A stretch of 41,263 bases of DNA from Desulfovibrionaceae bacterium (GCA_022510785.1 JAFLSV010000017.1:1-41263), one strand, 5' to 3'; numbered from the stretch's first letter, positions 7,998 through 16,851 are shown. Notes: a model not told the origin generated them from the letters alone. Made by a program: numbers and translations.

Positions 7998-9837
7998 CGC
8001 TCTTGGCGAGGTTGCGCGGCTGATCCACGTCCTTGCCCAGGTAATCGGCCATTTCGTAGCTGAAAAGCTGAAGCGCGGGCAGGGCCAGAAAGGCCGCGGT
8101 CAGAGGATGCGCGGCGGGCAGGTACCAGGGTTCGTCCACCTCGGGGCTGGGCAGGGCCCCGACGGGCGCGTCAGCGGGAGCTCCGGGGGGCCGCCGCTGC
8201 ATGAGGGCGATGACCTTGCCCTGCCGGGCCTGAACCTGCTCGATATTGGACAGCACCTTGGGCAGGAAGGGATCGTCCAGGGCCAGAACAAAACTGGGAA
8301 AGTCCGGATCCACCAGCGCGATGGGGCCATGCTTCATTTCACCCGCCGCGTAGCCTTCGGCATGGATATAGGACAGCTCCTTGAGCTTCAGCGCGCCTTC
8401 CTGGGCCAGGGCGTAGGCCGGGCCGCGCCCCAGGTAGAAAAAGCTGCGCGCGCCGGCGAAGCGCCGGGCCAGACGGGCGGCGGTCTCCCGCAGAGACGGC
8501 AGATTTTCCCTGAGCATGACGGGCACGGCGTGGAGGGCGTCCAGCAGCGCAGAGCTCTCCGTGCCCGCCAGGCCCCGGCGCTGCCCGTAATAGATGGCCA
8601 GAAGAACCAGCAGCGCCATCTGGCTGCACATGGCCTTGGTGGACGCCACGCTGATTTCCGGGCCGGCCTGGGTATAGAGCACCGCGTCGGCCTCACGGGC
8701 GATGGACGAGCCCACCACATTGCACAGCCCGATGACCCGGCAGCCCCTGGATCGCGCCAGGCGCAGGGCGGCCAGGGTGTCGGCGGTCTCGCCGGACTGA
8801 CTGATGACCAGCACGCATTCCTCCGGCTCCAGCAGAGGACGGCGGTAGCGGAACTCGGAGGCGATTTCCACATCGGCGGGCACGCCGCCCTGCCCTTCCA
8901 GCAGATGCCGCGCCCACAGGCCCGCGTTGTACGAGGTGCCGCAGGCCACCACGCGCAGACGGGCGGGCACGGGCAAATTGTCCAGCTCGGGCAGCAGCAC
9001 CCGGCCGCCCGCCACCCGGCCGCTCAGGCAGTCGGCCACCACCCGGGGCTGTTCCATGATTTCCTTGAGCATGAAATGCTTATAGCCATCCTTGGCCGCC
9101 GCCTGCATATCCCAGGCGATGTGCTGCGGCATCCGGACAAGCGGGGCGAGATCGTCAAGGCGCAGAAGCTCCCAGCCGGAGCCGTGGATGCGGGCCACTT
9201 CGCCGTCTTCCAGAAAGACCACCTCGCGCGTATAGGGCAGAAAGGCCGGAATGTCCGACGCCACAAAGCATTCCCCGGCGCCCACGCCCAGCAGCAGCGG
9301 GGCGGACAGACGGGCGGCGTACATGGTATCGGGCTCTTCCGCGGCCATCATGACCACGGCGTAGGCTCCGCGCGCCCGGCGCAGGGCGCGGGCAAAGGCT
9401 TCCAGCAGCGAAGGAGCTGAGCGCCGTTCTCTGGCGATGAGGCAGGCCAGCGCCTCGGTATCGGTATCGGATTGGAAGCGGCAGCCCCCGGCCGCCAGCT
9501 CGGATCGGATTTCCTGAAAATTCTCGATGATGCCGTTGTGAACCAGGGCCAGCGTGCGACCCTCGTCCATATGCGGATGGGCGTTGCGCTCCACGGGCAG
9601 GCCGTGCGTGGCCCAGCGGGTGTGCCCCATGCCCGTGGTGGCCAGCAGGTTGGGTTCGCTGGCCACCCTGTCTTCCAGGGCGCCCAGTTTGCCCGGCGCC
9701 CGGATCACGCGCAGGCCGCCCGCCTGTGCGTAAGCCAGGCCCGACGAGTCATAGCCCCGGTACTCCAGCCGGCGCAGGCCTTCCAGCACAAGGGGGACAG
9801 CCGGGCGATGCCCGCTGTATCCGATAATTCCGCACAT
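7984..9837 (-). CDS. glmS: Glutamine--fructose-6-phosphate aminotransferase (isomerizing)
   Basis: 617 residues when started at the ATG at 9837. That start places the catalytic Cys directly after the initiator Met (MCGIIGYSG), as the mechanism needs; GGGAG lies 7 bases upstream. The glutaminase domain is residues 1-~240 (RLEYRGYDSSG, HTRWATHG, HNGIIEN). Two SIS sugar-isomerase domains follow (ACGTSYNAG, ISQSGETADT, GRGPAYALAQEGALKLKE), and the canonical end LAKSVTVE is intact. It makes glucosamine-6-phosphate from fructose-6-phosphate and glutamine, the first step toward UDP-GlcNAc, peptidoglycan and LPS. It lies among several peptidoglycan/envelope genes. No glmS ribozyme-like leader is recognisable in the 200 bases upstream. 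Confidence 0.97.
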   Translation of the reverse strand: MCGIIGYSGHRPAVPLVLEGLRRLEYRGYDSSGLAYAQAGGLRVIRAPGKLGALEDRVASEPNLLATTGMGHTRWATHGLPVERNAHPHMDEGRTLALVHNGIIENFQEIRSELAAGGCRFQSDTDTEALACLIARERRSAPSLLEAFARALRRARGAYAVVMMAAEEPDTMYAARLSAPLLLGVGAGECFVASDIPAFLPYTREVVFLEDGEVARIHGSGWELLRLDDLAPLVRMPQHIAWDMQAAAKDGYKHFMLKEIMEQPRVVADCLSGRVAGGRVLLPELDNLPVPARLRVVACGTSYNAGLWARHLLEGQGGVPADVEIASEFRYRRPLLEPEECVLVISQSGETADTLAALRLARSRGCRVIGLCNVVGSSIAREADAVLYTQAGPEISVASTKAMCSQMALLVLLAIYYGQRRGLAGTESSALLDALHAVPVMLRENLPSLRETAARLARRFAGARSFFYLGRGPAYALAQEGALKLKELSYIHAEGYAAGEMKHGPIALVDPDFPSFVLALDDPFLPKVLSNIEQVQARQGKVIALMQRRPPGAPADAPVGALPSPEVDEPWYLPAAHPLTAAFLALPALQLFSYEMADYLGKDVDQPRNLAKSVTVE

Positions 9838-10030
9838 GGTCAACTCCCGCGCGGGGCGAACGGGTTCCGGGCCTCCCCGGGCTTCCGGACACAGAGCCGT
9901 TCAGGCCGAATGCCGCGCGTTTTCGCGTATACGGGGAAGCGGCAAGACGGCTCCGTCGCTCAGCCGTTCAGCGACAGGGCACGGAAACGCCGGCGCGATT
10001 CCGGCTGGTGCCGCGCATGCCGCGCACAAC

Positions 10031-10609
10031 TTACTTCACGGCCGCATCAGCCGGAGAGCCGGGCGCGGGGGAGTCCGTCCCCGCGGGCGCGGCGGGAAGC
10101 TCCAGCGACGGCTCGGGCCCAAAATCCACAGCCTGCTTGTTGAACAGGGCCAGAACGCCCTGGGTCACCTCGGCATCCGGGCTGAAGGACAGTATGGTGT
10201 CACTGCTGAAAATGGCGGACAGCTTGTGCTCGCCGCGATACTGTTCCAGACTTTTTTCCAGCGCGGCCTGCATGGCGGAGACCATATTTTCCTGCTCGGC
10301 GGACAGAACACCCTGGAAGGTATAGGCGGCGCCCTGTATTTCCACCTGAAGGCGCTGAACCGCGGCCTCGTCCTTCTCTTCCTGTGCCCTGGCCAGATCG
10401 GCCCGCAGGGCTTCCAGTCTGGCCATGGCGTCGTTCTGGAGCTTTTCCAGCCGGGCCATGCCGGCCTTGCCGTGCGCGCTGTCCTGATACAGTGTGGCGA
10501 GGTTCACCACGCCGAACGAAAGCCTGTCCGCCGCCAGCGCGGCATCGGATGCGCCCGCGAGGGCAAGGAACGCCGGAAAAGCCAATGCCGCGAGAAAGAT
10601 GCGCTTCAT
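10031..10609 (-). CDS. OmpH/Skp-family periplasmic chaperone
   Basis: 192 residues from the ATG at 10609, preceded by TGGAGAC. Residues 1-27 are a signal peptide ending ALAADR. The mature part opens with the family-typical FGVVNLATLYQDS. A long charged, coiled-coil-forming region rich in Ala, Leu, Glu and Arg follows (about 50-130). The last ~35 residues are a Pro/Ala/Asp-rich tail not found in E. coli Skp. Skp trimers hold unfolded outer-membrane proteins in the periplasm. The gene reads in the same direction as glmS, 193 bases upstream of it. Other OmpH-like coiled-coil proteins exist, so the specific chaperone role is inferred. Confidence 0.75.
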   Translation of the reverse strand: MKRIFLAALAFPAFLALAGASDAALAADRLSFGVVNLATLYQDSAHGKAGMARLEKLQNDAMARLEALRADLARAQEEKDEAAVQRLQVEIQGAAYTFQGVLSAEQENMVSAMQAALEKSLEQYRGEHKLSAIFSSDTILSFSPDAEVTQGVLALFNKQAVDFGPEPSLELPAAPAGTDSPAPGSPADAAVK

Positions 10610-10820
10610 GAACTGTCTCCATACCATGCGTGAGTTGATGGCGGCCCGCCGTGCCCGCGCCGGACGCGGATCGTCCCGCGGAACATCAGGGCACTCAGGA
10701 GGGAAATACCCTGTTTTGCGCTTTGGGGCAATGGCCGAACGCGGGGGGGGACACGCCCGGCATAACGGAGCCGGAGGCAGGAACCACGGCGGCACAGCGC
10801 AGGCAGGGCCGCACGCGGCC

Positions 10821-12029
10821 CTACCCGCGCGAAGCTTCGTCCTGCCCGGGCTGCCGCCGCATGGCGTCAAGCTGGGCGCGCTGGCGCTTTTCGACCTCCG
10901 CGACGGAGCCGGCCGCGGAATCAGAGGCCGCGTCCCCGGCCGGCATGCCGCCGGAACCATAAAACATGGGGCGCAGGGCCAGAACCTTGCCCACAAACGC
11001 TCTGGTTTCCCAGGCGGGGAACGACCGGGTCAGCCGGGCGAGCACTTCCTGCGGACTCAGCGCGTTGATGGCGGCAAACGCCTCGTCCCGCGTGCGGCCG
11101 AAATGGCGCAGCACCGCGCCTGACCCGCCGTTGTAGGAGGCGATGACACAGTATTCCAGGCTCTGGGGATCGCGTATGCCCTCCAGGTGGCGGGTGCGCA
11201 GAAGATGGAGATAGGAAATGCCGTAACGGATATTGTTGTCTGGATTGAGCAGTTCCGATGCCGTGGGCCGGCCGCTGCGGCCAAGCCAGCGGTGAACCTC
11301 GTCGCCGGCCGTGGCGGGCACAACCTGCATCAGGCCATGGGCGTTCCGCGGGCTGATCAGCGAGGGATTAAAGCCGCTTTCCACCTGCATGATGGCCATG
11401 ACCAGCGAGGCGTCAAGCCCGTACTTGCGGGCATACAGGTTCACCGTTTCCTGATAGCGGGCGGCACGGGCGGCCATGGACAGGCCGGACAGGGGGGATT
11501 CAGGCTGGCGGGATTCGCGCAGGCGCAGCGTGAGCGGCGTCAGCAGGGCGCAGACCGGGCCGCCGGGGCCGGCCTGCCGCCGCGTGAAGCGCAGGGGCAC
11601 GCCGTCAGGGCCCAGGGCTTCTCCGCCGCCAGGCAGGCTTGCCACAGCGGAGTCCGGAGCGCCGCTGACCGGCAGGGCCAGAGCATGGGGCGCCTGCCAG
11701 GACGCCATGTCCGCCGGATCAGGGGCCGCCGCCGGGTCGGAATCCGTCACCATGCCGACAGTCCACCCTTCCAGATACAGGGACGACGCGGCATGCGCGG
11801 CGTCTGACGCGGCGGCCGGCTCTTCCACCACGCGGCTCAGGCGCCTGCGATCCACCGGCTGCATCACCACGGGGCTGAAAGGCAGGCGGAGAGCAGCCTG
11901 ACTGCTGACCAGCCGGCCCCGCCACTCGGGCGCGCGGGGGCCGGGGCTGGGCACAAAGCCCGCCATAAGCGCACCCAGCCCCAGGCAGGCCAGGGCAACG
12001 GCAGTTCCGGTGATATGTGTGTTCATCAT
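10821..12029 (-). CDS. mltC: MltC-like lytic murein transglycosylase
   Basis: 402 residues from the first of two adjacent ATGs (12029); AAGGA lies 6 bases before it. An N-terminal hydrophobic segment (TAVALACLGLGALMAGFV) acts as signal or anchor; there is no lipobox Cys, unlike E. coli MltC. Residues ~35-190 are poorly conserved. The SLT domain covers ~195-370 with catalytic Glu217 in MQVESGFNP, then GLMQVVPATAG and ASYNGGSGAVLRHF. The order and wording, including the tail ALSPQEVLARLT...ETRAFVGKVL, follow MltC more closely than Slt70 or MltE. It cleaves peptidoglycan glycan strands at the inner or outer membrane face. It is transcribed away from hpf. Confidence 0.82.
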   Translation of the reverse strand: MMNTHITGTAVALACLGLGALMAGFVPSPGPRAPEWRGRLVSSQAALRLPFSPVVMQPVDRRRLSRVVEEPAAASDAAHAASSLYLEGWTVGMVTDSDPAAAPDPADMASWQAPHALALPVSGAPDSAVASLPGGGEALGPDGVPLRFTRRQAGPGGPVCALLTPLTLRLRESRQPESPLSGLSMAARAARYQETVNLYARKYGLDASLVMAIMQVESGFNPSLISPRNAHGLMQVVPATAGDEVHRWLGRSGRPTASELLNPDNNIRYGISYLHLLRTRHLEGIRDPQSLEYCVIASYNGGSGAVLRHFGRTRDEAFAAINALSPQEVLARLTRSFPAWETRAFVGKVLALRPMFYGSGGMPAGDAASDSAAGSVAEVEKRQRAQLDAMRRQPGQDEASRG

Positions 12030-12331
12030 CTGAAATCCTTGACGAGACTGGGCGCGAATCCGCCACAACGGCCTTTCGCGCCGACGGGATTTTGGCTCCC
12101 GCCCCTGTGTCATCAAGGTCAATGCAAATAGCGTGCCGCCGCCCGCGATGTCCCAGGGGCGCGCATGGCTTCGCCACAGTGCCCGGAATCACACCCGGAG
12201 TCAAGAAATTCCCCGAAGGAAGCAGCGCCGGCACCATCGACAAAGCCGGCGAAAACGCCTACACTTCTCCCGGAAAGATCCCGAGACCGCGTCCGGAATG
12301 TCCGGCCATCCTCTATACCTGGAGCGTCGCG
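12030..12331. other. Divergent intergenic region (mltC-like / hpf)
   Basis: 302 bases between divergent genes. The right half holds a good sigma-70 type promoter for hpf, listed separately. Nothing else is recognisable. Confidence 0.5.
12237..12265 (+). promoter_or_regulatory. Candidate sigma-70 promoter of hpf-rapZ
   Basis: TCGACA (12237-12242, 5/6 to consensus) and TACACT (12260-12265, 4/6) are separated by exactly 17 bases. Transcription would begin about 60 bases before the hpf ATG. Confidence 0.5.
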
Positions 12332-12868
12332 ATGCACATTGAATTCACCTTCAAGAACTTTGAACCCTCCGAGCATCTGAAAAAATATGCCCGCCGCCGT
12401 TTTGAAAAGGCGGGGCGCTTTTTGGGCAAATCGCCCAGTCTTGACCTCCAGGTCGTCCTTACGGTGGATAAGCACCGCCATCGCGCGGAACTCAAGCTCA
12501 GCGGCGAAGGACTGAACCTCACCGCGTCCGAGCAGTCCGACGACATGTACGCCACCATTGACCTGGTGACCGACAAGATAGAATCCCAGGTTCGCAAGGC
12601 CGCGGCAAAAGCCGGCCAGAAGAACCGCAAAAGCCGCAACGCCAATGTGGACGTGTACACCTACGACGTGCAGGACGAAAACGGCGCCAAGGTGGTCAAC
12701 GGCACGGAAAACTATTCGCCCAAGCCCCTGCATCTGGATGAGGCCCTGCTTCAGCTGGAGCAGACGGGCAACGAGGTGCTGGTTTTCTTCCATGCCGATC
12801 TGGAACGGCTCAATGTTCTGTATCGCAAGCGCAACGGCGACTTTGGCCTGATCGATCCCCTGTCCTAG
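12332..12868 (+). CDS. hpf: Ribosome hibernation-promoting factor, long form
   Basis: 178 residues from the ATG at 12332, with GGAG upstream. Residues 1-~100 are the S30AE (YfiA/HPF) domain, which binds the 30S decoding region (MHIEFTFKNFEPSEHLKKYA). A charged linker of about 25 residues follows. Residues ~120-178 are the C-terminal dimerisation domain (PLHLDEALLQLE, VFFHADLERLNVLYRKRNGD). Long HPFs join inactive 70S ribosomes into 100S dimers in stationary phase. The gene precedes rapZ by 67 bases. In many Proteobacteria hpf and rapZ lie together in an rpoN/PTS-Ntr cluster, but no rpoN or ptsN homologue is visible here. Confidence 0.95.
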   Translation: MHIEFTFKNFEPSEHLKKYARRRFEKAGRFLGKSPSLDLQVVLTVDKHRHRAELKLSGEGLNLTASEQSDDMYATIDLVTDKIESQVRKAAAKAGQKNRKSRNANVDVYTYDVQDENGAKVVNGTENYSPKPLHLDEALLQLEQTGNEVLVFFHADLERLNVLYRKRNGDFGLIDPLS

Positions 12869-12935
12869 GGCGGCCCCGCCCCCGGGCCCGGCGGCAGGAA
12901 CGGGCCCTGTTCCCTGAATCCGGCGGCTCTGTGCT

Positions 12936-13871
12936 ATGGAGAGTTCTTCTCTTTTCGCGGCTTCCTTGTCTTCCGGGCAGCCGGACGATTCAGCGCCTTC
13001 TTCCCCCACTCTGCTGGTGGTCACCGGCCTTTCCGGCGCCGGCAAGAGTACCGCCCTTCAGGTGCTGGAAGATATGGGCTTTTTTACCGCCGACGGCCTG
13101 CCCCCCGCCCTGCTGCCGGAATTTCTGAATCTGGCGCGCAAGCCCGATATGGAGCATTTTCACGGCCTGGCGCTCGGCATGGACTTCCATCGCGGGGCCA
13201 CTATCCAGACCCTGAGCGAGGCCCTGGGCCATGTGCGCGCCGCGGGGGTTCGCCCCGCCCTGCTTTTTCTGGAAGCCCGGCCCGAGGTCATCCTGCGCCG
13301 CTACGCCACCACCCGCCGGCCCCACCCCATGGAGCGCGAGGGACTGGGCCTGGAACAGGCCGTGGCCGAAGAGCGCCGCCGGCTGGCCCCGGTACGCGAA
13401 GCCGCCGATCTGGTGCTGGACACCTCGGCCTTTACCCTGCACGACCTGCGCCGCGAAATCCAGCACCGCTGGGCGCAGGCCCGGGCGCAGGCCCATGCCA
13501 TGCGCGTGCATCTGCTCAGCTTCGGCTTCAAATACGGGGCGCCCAGCGACGCGGACCTCATCTTTGACCTGCGCTTTCTGCCCAACCCGTACTTTGTGGA
13601 GGAACTGCGCCCCCTGTCGGGACGCGATGCCCCCGTGGCGGACTATGTGTTCGGCGATGGCCCGGCCCGCCTGTTCCGGGATCGCTTTCTGGACTTTTTG
13701 CTTTTTCTGCTGCCCTATTACGACAGCGAGGGCCGCTACCGCCTGACCCTGGGCCTGGGCTGCACCGGTGGCCGGCACCGCTCGGTGGCCATGACCGAAC
13801 TGGCGGCACGCACCCTGCGCCAGGCCGGATACGCCGTCACCGTGGAACACCGCCACCGGACGCTGGGATGA
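12936..13871 (+). CDS. rapZ: RNase adapter / GlcN6P-sensing protein RapZ
   Basis: 311 residues. The P-loop GLSGAGKST lies at 31-39, followed by LEDMGFFTADGLPPALLPEF, the RapZ equivalent of the usual LEDxGFxxxDNLP. The C-terminal domain has FGFKYGAPSDADLIFDLRFLPNP and ends with the signature LGCTGGRHRSVAM and VEHRH. In enterobacteria RapZ binds glucosamine-6-phosphate and steers decay of the sRNA GlmZ, thereby controlling glmS. Outside them the RNA partner is unknown. No Shine-Dalgarno is visible before the ATG at 12936. The first ~24 residues are extra relative to most RapZ, so a start at a downstream GTG (residue 28) is possible. It likely shares the hpf promoter and ends at a terminator. 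Confidence 0.93.
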   Translation: MESSSLFAASLSSGQPDDSAPSSPTLLVVTGLSGAGKSTALQVLEDMGFFTADGLPPALLPEFLNLARKPDMEHFHGLALGMDFHRGATIQTLSEALGHVRAAGVRPALLFLEARPEVILRRYATTRRPHPMEREGLGLEQAVAEERRRLAPVREAADLVLDTSAFTLHDLRREIQHRWAQARAQAHAMRVHLLSFGFKYGAPSDADLIFDLRFLPNPYFVEELRPLSGRDAPVADYVFGDGPARLFRDRFLDFLLFLLPYYDSEGRYRLTLGLGCTGGRHRSVAMTELAARTLRQAGYAVTVEHRHRTLG

Positions 13872-13873
13872 GG

Positions 13874-13918
13874 GCCGGCGCTCCGCGCGGAACGATCGCG
13901 GAAAGCCGCCGGCTTTTT
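13874..13918 (+). terminator. Probable terminator after rapZ
   Basis: GCCGGCG (13874-13880) pairs with CGCCGGC (13907-13913), and TTTTT follows. The 26-base loop can form its own small stem. It begins three bases after the rapZ stop. Confidence 0.55.
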
Positions 13919-13938
13919 GACGAAGGGGGAACGACGGA

Positions 13939-14388
13939 CTAGAAAACGTCCACGGCAAGGGGAACGGCGGCCAGAGGCACCAAGCGGGCGCCTCCGCAGC
14001 TGTTCTTGAACACCAGCCCTATTTCAGCCTCCAGATCATAGTGGCCCGGCGCGGAAAAGCGGATGTCCGTCACCGGCACCCCGGGCAGCACCTCCGGCGC
14101 GGAAGCCCCGTCCGGCACGGTTCGCCGGGTGACGCTGACGGAAGGGAAAACGCCCGACATCTGGCGCTCAAAGGCCAGATTCACATGAAGCGGCACGCTT
14201 TCCCCCACGGCGGCATGGCCCGGAAAACGCAGATCCACACGCACCCGCGAGCCATCCACCTCCTTTTCCGCGGAAAAGGCGAACGACGTTTCAGACTCTG
14301 CCCCGGCGGCGGACAGCGCTGCCGGCGCCATGGGGAGACATGCCATGCCCAGGCACAGAAACACGGCCACGCGGAAAACAGCGTTCAT
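13939..14388 (-). CDS. Small exported protein of unknown function
   Basis: 149 residues from the ATG at 14388, set by a clear GGAGGA 6 bases upstream. Residues 1-~30 form a signal peptide (AVFRVAVFLCLGMACL ... ALSAAGA). The mature part looks like a single beta-rich domain of alternating hydrophobic residues (VRVDLRFPGHAAVGESVPLHV, YDLEAEIGLVF), with one Cys in NSCGG. I do not recognise the family. It is convergent with rapZ and divergent from the PAS-LuxR regulator gene. Confidence 0.65.
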   Translation of the reverse strand: MNAVFRVAVFLCLGMACLPMAPAALSAAGAESETSFAFSAEKEVDGSRVRVDLRFPGHAAVGESVPLHVNLAFERQMSGVFPSVSVTRRTVPDGASAPEVLPGVPVTDIRFSAPGHYDLEAEIGLVFKNSCGGARLVPLAAVPLAVDVF

Positions 14389-14499
14389 GGAAATTCCTCC
14401 GGGAATGGATTGACAAAACGGCAAGCCGGTGAAATTCTTGGATTACCCCTTCACGGTGTTCCGGAAAGGCGACGCCCGCCCGGGTTCCCTGAGGATAGC

Positions 14500-15999
14500 A
14501 TGCCGAAAGCAGTTTTGCCAGCTCCCATTTCCCCGGCGTCCGGCCGGACATCCGGCCAGCAGTCCGGGCACCTGTCCGGTCTTCCCTGCCTCGGGGCGGC
14601 CCCGTGGCGCAGGGCCGCGGCCCTGTTCCGGGACATGGACGGCGTTATGGACGTTTTTCTGGAGCGCTGGACAGCCTATATGCAGGCTGTGGGTTATCTG
14701 GTTTTCACCACCGCCAGGCGGGCCGACTGCATTGCCGCCTGCCGCGCCCTGACCGATCCCATCGTGCGCCACCTGGATGAGGGATATCTGCCCACCTTTG
14801 AACGCCTTGCCGGCAACAGCGACAGCTGGGCGCGGGAACTGGTGGCGTCGGGGCTGCGCCACATGCGCAGGGGCATCACCGGTTCCATGTTCCTGGGCTG
14901 CTTCAAAACCTTCATTCATGCTTTGGAAGACGCCGTGCGCGCCCTTTCGGCGGACGGACACACGCGGCGTGTTCTTGACGATGCCTGCGTGCTTGTGCGC
15001 CTGTATGGGGCCGCGTTTGAAGAAATATGGATGGATGTCTGCCTGAATGCCCAGCGGGACGCGCATTACTCCGACGTGGATGAGATGCTGCGCCGCCTGA
15101 CGATGGAAAAATGCCGCTTTGAAAATGTCCTCAACACCACGTCCGACGGGGTGCTGGTCATGGACGCCGGGTGCCGCGTGACCACCGCAAACCGTTCGCT
15201 GCGACAGTATGCCGGGGAAAATCTCACCGGGCGCCTGGTCTGGGACGTCCTGCGCCTGGAAAGCGGCTCTCCCGAGGAATTTTTCCGCTACTATCCCGTG
15301 GGGCAGACCGTGGAAGTCACGCCTTTCGGCGGCGACCTGGTCTTCCGCCTGTCCGTGTCCTCGCTGGGGGATATCAGCCTGGCCAGCAGCAACGAATATC
15401 TGGTGCTGCTGACCAATATCACCCCCCATGTGGCCCAGAGGGAAATCATGGAAGGGGTCATCCGCGCCAAAACCGCCGCGCTGGAGCAGGAAAAGCGCCA
15501 GCTTGAGGAAATGAATATCACGCTGCGCACCGTCCTGAACAACGTGGCGGCAGAGCGGGATGCCTCCCGGGCGAAACTCGCCGCCTCGCTGCGAGGCTTT
15601 CTGACCCCGGCCCTGGCCCGTCTGGTGAATACCCCTGACAAATCCGCGCGGCACAGCCATGCCGCGCTTATACAGGATCAGGTGACCCGGATGCTGGATC
15701 AGGCGGGAAACGGCGCAGATGCCGGAGGCGCCGGGCATGCCGGAGCCCGAAAACTGTCCAGACTGACCCTGGCGGAGCTCAATGTCTGCCGCTTTGTCCA
15801 GGCGGGGCACAGCAGCAAGGAAATCGCGGCGGCGCTCGGCATATCGCCGGAAACCGTGCAGACTCACCGGAAAAACATCCGGCGCAAGCTCGGCGTGCGC
15901 GGCCACGACTCCCAGCTTGCGGCCTTTCTTGCCGGCCATCCGCTCCACGCAGACGAAACGCCGCCGCATCCCGGCGGGTATGAACAGGGGATCGGGTAG
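14500..15999 (+). CDS. PAS domain LuxR-type transcriptional regulator
   Basis: 499 residues from the ATG at 14500, preceded by GAGGA. Residues ~40-190 form an all-helical N-terminal domain with several Cys (ADCIAAC, FLGCFK, DDAC, DVCLN), probably sensory; I cannot assign its ligand. A PAS domain follows at ~205-320 (FENVLNTTSDGVLVMD). Next is a coiled coil (~325-375, LEQEKRQLEEMNITLRTVL) of the kind seen in PAS-LuxR regulators of delta-proteobacteria. A LuxR/GerE helix-turn-helix closes the protein at ~422-485 (LTLAELNVCRFVQAGHSSKEIA, SPETVQTHRKNIRRKLGV). It is a cytoplasmic DNA-binding sensor without a receiver domain. It stands 93 bases upstream of the TorD-like and molybdoenzyme genes on the same strand, so it probably controls them. 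Confidence 0.85.
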   Translation: MPKAVLPAPISPASGRTSGQQSGHLSGLPCLGAAPWRRAAALFRDMDGVMDVFLERWTAYMQAVGYLVFTTARRADCIAACRALTDPIVRHLDEGYLPTFERLAGNSDSWARELVASGLRHMRRGITGSMFLGCFKTFIHALEDAVRALSADGHTRRVLDDACVLVRLYGAAFEEIWMDVCLNAQRDAHYSDVDEMLRRLTMEKCRFENVLNTTSDGVLVMDAGCRVTTANRSLRQYAGENLTGRLVWDVLRLESGSPEEFFRYYPVGQTVEVTPFGGDLVFRLSVSSLGDISLASSNEYLVLLTNITPHVAQREIMEGVIRAKTAALEQEKRQLEEMNITLRTVLNNVAAERDASRAKLAASLRGFLTPALARLVNTPDKSARHSHAALIQDQVTRMLDQAGNGADAGGAGHAGARKLSRLTLAELNVCRFVQAGHSSKEIAAALGISPETVQTHRKNIRRKLGVRGHDSQLAAFLAGHPLHADETPPHPGGYEQGIG

Positions 16000-16058
16000 A
16001 GCGTTCTCCCCGAAGTCTCCCCAATCATTCCCGCTGGCGCTCTTTTTCCCTGTCCGGC

Positions 16059-16064
16059 TATAGT
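16059..16064 (+). promoter_or_regulatory. Candidate -10 box of the molybdoenzyme operon
   Basis: TATAGT (5/6 to TATAAT) lies 29 bases before the torD-like ATG. No good -35 stands 16-18 bases upstream, which fits an activator-dependent promoter, for instance one driven by the upstream LuxR-type regulator. This is inference. Confidence 0.35.
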
Positions 16065-16092
16065 ACCGCGAGAAAGTTCCCACGGAGTATCC

Positions 16093-16773
16093 ATGCCCCC
16101 ACGCCCCACCCCCCCCGCCCTCGCGCCGGAAGCGGCCGCTTCGTCCCCGGCGCCGGATCTCGCGCGCGGCGTAACGCCAGACACGGCGCCGGAGCTCATG
16201 GCAGAGATCCTGCGCGACCTTTTCGCCGCCCGTGACAGCGGCGGGCTGGCCCGCGCGCTGGAGCGCCTGGCCGCATGCGGGGCGGAGGACGGCGGCGCGG
16301 GCGGCAGCCGCCCGGACGGGGAAGCGCCCCGCCGCGCCCCCCTTTTCCCTGAAGCCGAATACGCCTTCAACCGGCTCTTTGTGGGGCCGGATCATGTGCC
16401 CGCCCCACCGTACGCTTCGGTGTATCTTGACGCCGACCCCCTGCTCATGGGCCGGGCCACGGCCTCCATGCGGGAGCTGTTCCGAAGCCTGGGGCTGGCC
16501 GTGCGGGAGGAGGACAATCTTCCCGAGGATCACCTCGCCTGCGAGCTGGAAGCATGGCTTGTGCTCCGAAGCCTCGCCGGGACAAAGGACGCCACCCTGC
16601 GCCAGAACGTCGAAGAGGCCCTTGTCTGGCTTGTGGACGGGCACATGCGGCTCTGGATTCCGCAATTTCTGAGCCGGGCCAGGGCGGAAGCCGTGCCGGA
16701 GGCCCTGTCCGGCGCGCTGAACCGCCTGGAGGCATGGCTGGAGCGGGCGGGCAGCGAGCTGAACAGGGCCTGA
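16093..16773 (+). CDS. TorD/DmsD-family molybdoenzyme chaperone
   Basis: 226 residues. The first ~30 are Pro/Ala-rich and atypical, so an internal start cannot be excluded; the chosen ATG has GGAG 6 bases upstream. The all-helical TorD core carries the family motifs PPYASVYLD at 105-113 and PEDHLACELE at 144-153. These chaperones bind the Tat signal peptide and the apoprotein of DMSO-reductase-family enzymes in the cytoplasm and help molybdopterin loading before export. The gene stands 78 bases before the molybdoenzyme gene, its expected client. Confidence 0.85.
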   Translation: MPPRPTPPALAPEAAASSPAPDLARGVTPDTAPELMAEILRDLFAARDSGGLARALERLAACGAEDGGAGGSRPDGEAPRRAPLFPEAEYAFNRLFVGPDHVPAPPYASVYLDADPLLMGRATASMRELFRSLGLAVREEDNLPEDHLACELEAWLVLRSLAGTKDATLRQNVEEALVWLVDGHMRLWIPQFLSRARAEAVPEALSGALNRLEAWLERAGSELNRA

Positions 16774-16851
16774 GCCCTTTCGCCTCCCGGACGGGAAGCG
16801 CCGATTTGTCGCGCAAAGAGTGGAAAACTCACAACCATAAAGGAACTGCCG

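Noticed and set aside
9838..10030. glmS ribozyme or riboswitch upstream of glmS
   Set aside because: No ribozyme core sequence is recognisable; the region looks like plain GC-rich spacer.
15998..16047. Terminator after the PAS-LuxR gene (AGAGCG/CGCTCT then TTTTT)
   Set aside because: Only a 6-bp stem with a 34-base loop; too weak to annotate, though the T-run is real.
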